A stretch of DNA of 64,000 bases from Paenibacillus tyrphae (GTDB lineage Bacteria; Bacillota; Bacilli; Paenibacillales; NBRC-103111), in the NCBI RefSeq assembly GCF_024158745.1, contig NZ_JAMZAW010000004.1, positions 248,001-312,000 of the forward strand, written 5' to 3'. Shown in pieces: positions 63,864 through 64,000 of this stretch. Positions within the stretch are counted from its first letter, which is position 1. Each line of letters opens with the position of its first letter. The position numbers and the translations under genes are program-made. Below the pieces are notes generated by a model that was given only the letters and a program-made list of their open reading frames with translations, was not told the origin of the DNA and did no database searches.

Positions 63864-64000
63864 TCAAGACTCGACACCGGCTTCGGCCGGGGCGGTCTTT
63901 TTGAGATAAGCCCGCCAGGTGATGCACCATTTCGCCGGGTCGTCGAAGCTCGATTCGTCGATCCGGTGCACGGTGCTGTTGTGCGGGGCGCTGCGGACGA
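63864..64000 (-). CDS. C-terminal end of an unidentified protein, partial at the window edge
   Basis: The last 44 residues are visible, including VHRIDESSFDDPAKWCITWR, ending APAEAGVES. The reading frame is open to base 64000. The RIDE and Trp-rich end resembles the C-termini of some glycoside hydrolases, and the sugar-utilisation context fits, but 44 residues are too few to name a family. A clear terminator follows. Confidence 0.55.
   Translation of the reverse strand, partial: VRSAPHNSTVHRIDESSFDDPAKWCITWRAYLKKTAPAEAGVES

Overview
The window is a 64 kb piece of a moderately high-GC, endospore-forming Firmicute, most likely of the family Paenibacillaceae (Paenibacillus or Cohnella type). 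The evidence is a complete spoIIIA operon, spo0A and spoIVB in the same gene order as Bacillus subtilis, a two-component system of the YesM/YesN type, many carbohydrate ABC transporters that lack their own ATPase gene, and strong AGGAGG-like ribosome sites with frequent GTG and TTG starts. No rRNA, tRNA or CRISPR array was seen.

Region 1 (1-4.7 kb): a truncated family 2 glycosyltransferase, a SteA-like protein and a small CMD-family protein form a leftward operon. Next comes a low-GC patch with small unknown genes, a lipoprotein and two short HTH regulators. One regulator has a repeated palindromic operator over its promoter; the other is broken by one missing base.

Region 2 (4.8-27 kb): a leftward block collinear with the B. 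subtilis segment yqhV-spoIIIAA..AH-accB-accC-asp23-nusB-folD-xseA-xseB-ispA-dxs-tlyA-argR-recN-spoIVB-spo0A. Two membrane genes (amaP and a DUF2273 protein) follow asp23, and an unknown membrane-anchored protein sits between tlyA and argR. SpoIIIAH carries an unusual array of an eight-residue charged repeat. A sigma-E-like promoter precedes spoIIIAA, and three exact 0A boxes lie in front of spo0A.

Region 3 (27-33 kb): rightward comA-comB (sulfolactate synthesis) and a DUF441 membrane protein converge on a leftward aspartokinase. Then come a degenerate histidine-phosphatase-like protein, a small membrane protein, a GNAT acetyltransferase, and a divergent MerR regulator (apparent CTG start) with a thioredoxin.

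Region 4 (33-39 kb): three glycosyltransferase genes surround two small genes with DUF2642-like domains, one of them a coiled-coil protein. A sigma-K-like promoter suggests late mother-cell expression, so this may be a spore-surface glycan locus.

Region 5 (39-46 kb): tatA, then a leftward four-gene cluster (TIM-barrel isomerase, NagB-like enzyme, PIG-L deacetylase, Gfo/Idh dehydrogenase) resembling an amino-sugar pathway, followed by a Tat-exported beta-helix protein.

Region 6 (46-54 kb): a small membrane protein and a secreted protein, then a leftward group with glpP, a terminator, a HAD-IIA phosphatase, a UgpB-like binding protein, two permeases and a TIM-barrel isomerase. I read this as a glycerol-phosphate uptake unit controlled by antitermination.

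Region 7 (54-64 kb): a YesM/YesN-type kinase and regulator, an ABC sugar importer and a GH2 beta-galactosidase, with cre-like sites at both promoters: an inducible, catabolite-repressed beta-galactoside module. The binding protein contains an exact 45-bp tandem duplication.
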